Assembly (NCBI GenBank): GCA_013297995.1 | Contig: JAAFJB010000027.1 | Coordinates: 1 to 35,518 of the forward strand | Length of the DNA: 35,518 nucleotides | Direction: 5' to 3' | Source of the DNA: Chitinophagales bacterium | GTDB taxonomy: Bacteria > Bacteroidota > Bacteroidia > Chitinophagales > Chitinophagaceae | In this document: piece by piece, positions 34,401 to 35,518 of the stretch | Layout of the letters: every line of letters starts with the position of its first letter | How positions within the stretch are numbered: position 1 is the stretch's first letter | The notes under the pieces: model-generated | Told to the model about the DNA's origin: nothing | Database searches by the model: none | What the model saw: only the letters and a program-made list of their open reading frames with translations | Made by a program: the position numbers and the translations under genes

Positions 34401-35518
34401 GGCTTTATATCCCTAATCTTTTTTCGTTTGTCGTTCCCCAGCAAAAGAGCTGTATTGAGTCTTATTTTGGTAGTAGTATCTTTCCCTTCTACTGGTTTAG
34501 AGCCAGGCTCAAGTAAGGGCTCTGTATTGGGTTTCTGGCTGGGTTCAATGGCATCATTTTTTTCAGATGCTTCTTCTAAAGCAAGTTTGGCAAGTCTTGC
34601 CGCTCTTTCTGCGTCTTTTCTAGTATACCAATTTTTGATGGCTTCGGGTATCAAATTCATATTTGAAACCCGCTCTGTTGTTGCTTTTCCTGCGGTGCTG
34701 ATGGTATCATTTAAATACTTCTCCATAATAAGACCCGCAATAGGGCCCGCAGCAACAGAACCATAGCCCCCATTTTCAACCACCACAGCTACGGCAATTC
34801 TGGGATTATTTTTTGGCGCAAAAGCAACAAATAATGAGTGGTTTTTTCCGTGCGGATTTTGAGCAGTACCTGTTTTGGCGCAATATTCAATACCCGGAAT
34901 TTTTATATGAGCTGCTGTACCATAAACCGTTACATCATGCATTCCATCATTCACTGCTTGGTAATCACTGTCAGAAATATTGGTAACCGTATGTTTGCTT
35001 CTGTATTTGTTCATAAAGCTGCTGTCTTCTATCTGCTCATGTTCAATACTATCTACAAAATGAGGCGGAAAATAAAAACCCCTATTGGCTATAATACACA
35101 TGATATTAGCCATTTGTAAGGGGGTTGCGGTCATTTTATCTTGACCAATACCGAGCGTTAGTACAGAACAGCTATTCCACCTTCTAGCACCTCCAAAATA
35201 TTTATTGTAAACACTTGTATCTGGAATATTGGCTTTGTCCTCACTGGGCAAATCCACTTCCAGTCTCCTGCCCAACCCAAATGCATTCATATATTCCTTC
35301 CATTTCAGGTAACCCTGATTGGTATTCGCATACTTTTTATTATCAAGTGCTTTTCTAAAAACATCTGAAAAATATGCGTTGCATGAATTGGCCAATGCGA
35401 GCCTAAGATTGGCAGCGTGACCGGGATTGTGGTGTTCACAACGAACATAAACACCACCGCAAGCGCCATAACCACCACCACAACCCACTCCATACGAAGG
35501 GGTAATCAAACCCTCATC
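34397..35518 (-). CDS. mrdA: Penicillin-binding protein 2, C-terminal part (window edge)
   Basis: The transpeptidase of the elongasome, cut at the right edge; the first residues in view are DEGLITPSYG. The 373 residues hold the SxN motif SCN (within LALANSCNAYFS), KTGTAQNPHGKNHSLFVAF, and the GIGQDKMTATPLQMANIM segment before KTG. The serine nucleophile SxxK lies outside the window. The region GVGCGGGYGACGG with a third Cys in VRCEHH is Cys-rich. After the domain comes a low-complexity charged tail (about 60 residues: Ala/Glu, then Pro/Glu/Lys). Its stop overlaps the rodA start. Confidence 0.94.
   Translation of the reverse strand, partial: DEGLITPSYGVGCGGGYGACGGVYVRCEHHNPGHAANLRLALANSCNAYFSDVFRKALDNKKYANTNQGYLKWKEYMNAFGLGRRLEVDLPSEDKANIPDTSVYNKYFGGARRWNSCSVLTLGIGQDKMTATPLQMANIMCIIANRGFYFPPHFVDSIEHEQIEDSSFMNKYRSKHTVTNISDSDYQAVNDGMHDVTVYGTAAHIKIPGIEYCAKTGTAQNPHGKNHSLFVAFAPKNNPRIAVAVVVENGGYGSVAAGPIAGLIMEKYLNDTISTAGKATTERVSNMNLIPEAIKNWYTRKDAERAARLAKLALEEASEKNDAIEPSQKPNTEPLLEPGSKPVEGKDTTTKIRLNTALLLGNDKRKKIRDIKP

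Noticed and set aside
1..35518. Mobile element, CRISPR array, toxin-antitoxin or defence island
   Set aside because: No transposase, integrase, repeat array or recognised defence gene; nearly all sequence is accounted for by core genes.

Overview
The window looks like a chromosomal segment of a Bacteroidota bacterium, most likely family Chitinophagaceae. The evidence is the low G+C content, TAnnTTTG-type promoter elements, an IPExxxVDY-family protein, a LytS-type kinase with a propeller sensor paired with a LytTR regulator, an ECF sigma operon of Bacteroidota style, and a Chitinophagaceae-like Cys-rich PBP2. This placement is from memory of protein families, not from a search. I see no rRNA, tRNA, CRISPR, IS element, integrase or phage gene. 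The content is mainly core metabolism and envelope biology.

Layout. 1-1801 (minus): the first 35 codons of a membrane protein running off the left edge, preceded by carB, which stops at the linker between its two halves. 1904-3709 (plus): a Bcp peroxiredoxin and a soluble GAF histidine kinase. 3706-5817 (minus): feoB. 6032-8378 (plus): an exported M28 peptidase with a PDZ domain, an IPExxxVDY protein and a pterin carbinolamine dehydratase. 8384-9445 (minus): selD. 9705-13480 (plus): a propeller/LytS-type kinase and its LytTR regulator. 13485-14273 (minus): birA, divergent from a long plus-strand run at 14302-19789 (rsfS, ftsH, LUD-domain protein, gamma-glutamylcyclotransferase-like protein, LpxH-like phosphatase, MscS channel). 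19803-20444 (minus): a MerR-type regulator with a long basic N-terminal extension. 20527-21384 (plus): a 3-hydroxyacyl-CoA dehydrogenase. 21440-26006 (minus): an Ig-like lipoprotein and a UvrD-type helicase fused to a nuclease. 26058-28046: an SRPBCC protein, an NTF2-like lipoprotein (minus), a 431-bp gap and an AlkA-type glycosylase. 28047-30629 (minus): ppc. 30773-32285 (plus): ECF sigma factor, probable anti-sigma factor and an exported Spy/CpxP-like protein. 32298-35518 (minus): an MBL hydrolase, rodA and the C-terminal part of PBP2, running off the right edge.

How the genes fit together. rodA and PBP2 form the elongasome glycosyltransferase/transpeptidase pair, with start and stop codons overlapping. 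The sigma, anti-sigma and Spy-like trio looks like an envelope-stress module. The LytS-type kinase and LytTR protein form a two-component system. The ftsH run combines ribosome silencing, membrane proteolysis, lipid A synthesis and osmotic safety.

I found no clear candidate for a wholly new defence or mobile system. The points most worth following up are: a perfect sliding-clamp-like QLDLF motif at the N terminus of the MerR-type regulator; carB ending exactly at its inter-domain linker; promoter-like elements lying only 4-8 nt before several start codons; and the helicase-nuclease fusion with a Cys cluster.
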